Shown piece by piece: positions 14,042 to 14,961 of a DNA stretch of 14,961 nt. The stretch spans positions 1-14,961 of the forward strand of contig JASJAL010000027.1 in assembly GCA_030067055.1 (NCBI GenBank), written 5' to 3'. The notes beneath the pieces were generated by a model, which was not told the origin of the DNA, searched no databases, and saw nothing but the letters and a program-made list of their open reading frames with translations. Source of the DNA: Kiloniellales bacterium (GTDB lineage: Bacteria; Pseudomonadota; Alphaproteobacteria; Kiloniellales; JAKSBE01). How positions within the stretch are numbered: the first letter of the stretch is position 1; each line of letters begins with the position of its first letter. A program made the position numbers and the translations under genes.

Positions 14042-14516
14042 CGGCCATCAACGGATATTTCTGGCACTTGCCGGTCAGTCGCGATACTTGGCCGCCGAGT
14101 ACCTTCAGCGAAACCGCGTTCCGGCTTTCGGAATGGACGTCGCGGCGCTTGAGGAATCGAGCGAACAGCGCTCTTTCTCGAAGCCAAGAATCATGTCCGG
14201 CACAGCTTCGGCCGGATCACATTTCTCCGTGACCGACTACCGCCACAGATGTCCAAAACGAGGGTAACTTGGTCCTTAGTCGCTCTGATGTCCAAAGCAG
14301 GAGCTAAACAGAACCTGTCGCGGGGATGGTGTGGAGGTCAAGATCTAGCCAATTCCGGTCGTGCAGTTTCCTTTCGCCTCGCCCTCGGTGATCCAGTTTT
14401 GATCTCTAGGCGTGCACGAACTGCGATAATATATGGGCGCCACCGTCGATTATCGTGCAGCTTGCGCGCGCTTGAAATTGACGGAACCTAACTTTGAGAA
14501 AACCGGGAGGCCTACG
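14042..14516. other. Gene-poor stretch between the MlaC-like gene and the hydrolase gene
   Basis: About 475 nt with only short frames. One of 64 codons begins at 14038 in an ATGA overlap with the preceding gene, and another of 87 codons begins at 14004; neither has recognisable features, good composition or a ribosome site, and they overlap each other. ATGTCCAAA occurs twice (14248 and 14289 approximately). A longer inverted repeat lies at 14424-14455. The stretch may be decayed coding sequence; no transposase or att-like repeat was found. Confidence 0.5.
14424..14455. promoter_or_regulatory. Inverted repeat upstream of the Tat-exported hydrolase
   Basis: CGATAAT (14424-14430) and ATTATCG (14449-14455) are perfect inverted arms separated by 18 nt, and the pairing extends outward as CTG and CAG if one base is bulged. 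A perfect CGTGCACG palindrome (14411-14418) is adjacent. GATAAT at 14425-14430 also resembles a -10 box. The element ends about 60 nt before the start codon, so it may be an operator or a leader-RNA hairpin. Confidence 0.35.
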
Positions 14517-14961
14517 ATGCAAAAGGGAGCGGAACACGATGGATGTTGTAATGCCGAAGAGGTCGATGCCGCCCGTCGACGGCTTCTGAAGGGAACGGCT
14601 GCGATTGCAGCAGTCGGTGCCGCAGGCGCGGTTGGTTCTGCGAACGCAGCCACCGAAGAAGCCCGCAAGAAATATGCTGATCCGGCGGAGAAGGGGCTAC
14701 CACCAAGCGACATGGAGATCGATCCGGAGCGCACTGCGCTCGTCGTGATCGATCCGCAAGTCGACTTCCTCTCGGAGAAAGGCACTGCTTGGGGGGTCGT
14801 CGGCAACAGCGTCACCGAGCAGCAGACCGTCCCGAACCTCGTGAAGCTGTTCAAGGCCGCCAAGGCCGCCGAGATGCCGGTGTTCATCTCGCCCCACTAC
14901 TACTACCCGTGGGACAATCATCATAAGTTCGGAGCCCCGCTCGAGAAGGTCATGCACAATC
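14517..14961 (+). CDS. Tat-exported isochorismatase-family cysteine hydrolase (3' end cut by window edge)
   Basis: The first 148 codons are present. A twin-arginine signal (ARRRLLKG, residues 19-26, then an Ala/Gly-rich core and likely cleavage after SANA at 44) precedes an isochorismatase-like hydrolase fold beginning at RTALVVIDPQVDF, in which Asp79 is the catalytic-triad aspartate. The segment YYYPWDNHHKFG followed by PLEKVMHN resembles exported members of the family; the catalytic lysine and cysteine would lie beyond the edge. GGGAGG lies 6 nt before ATG 14517. Tat export suggests folding, perhaps with bound metal, before secretion. The reaction is probably hydrolysis of an amide or similar small molecule in the periplasm; the substrate is unknown. 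Confidence 0.88.
   Translation, partial: MQKGAEHDGCCNAEEVDAARRRLLKGTAAIAAVGAAGAVGSANAATEEARKKYADPAEKGLPPSDMEIDPERTALVVIDPQVDFLSEKGTAWGVVGNSVTEQQTVPNLVKLFKAAKAAEMPVFISPHYYYPWDNHHKFGAPLEKVMHN

Noticed and set aside
13822..14187. 121-codon minus-strand frame over the end of the MlaC-like gene
   Set aside because: No ribosome site or motif and antisense to a family-recognised gene.
1..14961. CRISPR arrays, tRNA or rRNA genes, transposases, phage genes
   Set aside because: Read on both strands; no regularly spaced repeats, cloverleaf-like signatures, or mobile-element proteins were seen.

Overview
The window is high-GC bacterial DNA, most likely from an alphaproteobacterium of a marine or soil Rhodospirillales-like lineage. 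That placement is an inference from codon use, the TRAP transporter, the four-subunit sarcosine oxidase and the GlxA-type regulator; no rRNA or marker gene is present to confirm it. Base composition is uneven: the sarcosine oxidase block (about 5.6-12.7 kb) is strikingly G+C rich, while the stretch from about 13.1 kb to the right end is visibly more A+T rich and contains gene-poor gaps.

Region 1 (1-5620) is an uptake-and-hydrolysis cassette built around a divergent promoter region (2867-3113). Leftward runs a TRAP transporter operon dctP-dctQ-dctM; dctM runs off the left edge. Rightward runs a YtcJ-like metal-dependent amidohydrolase whose stop codon overlaps the start of a CobW/COG0523 GTPase. 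The simplest reading is that the TRAP system imports a small carboxylate-bearing compound, the amidohydrolase cleaves it, and the GTPase helps load metal into the hydrolase. A 23-nt near-perfect palindrome in the divergent region is a good operator candidate, and a 9-bp GC hairpin between dctP and dctQ probably sets the binding-protein to permease ratio.

Region 2 (5660-12677) is a demethylation locus for sarcosine and, further upstream in the pathway, betaine-type compounds. It has a leftward soxB-soxD-soxA-soxG operon encoding heterotetrameric sarcosine oxidase, and a divergent GlxA/GbdR-type AraC regulator. Convergent with the regulator is an HD-domain protein whose motif layout resembles the mixed-valent diiron oxygenases PhnZ and TmpB. 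Since TmpB releases glycine betaine from a trimethylated phosphonate, the linkage to sarcosine oxidase and a betaine-type regulator suggests a testable route from a quaternary-amine phosphonate (or similar) to glycine.

Region 3 (12725-14961) is looser: a doubtful small ORF, a gene-poor stretch with GACAT/ATGTC repeats, an orphan MlaC/Ttg2D-family periplasmic protein, another gene-poor stretch with an inverted repeat, and the first 148 codons of a Tat-exported isochorismatase-family hydrolase that runs off the right edge. I saw no tRNA, rRNA, CRISPR array, transposase or phage gene.
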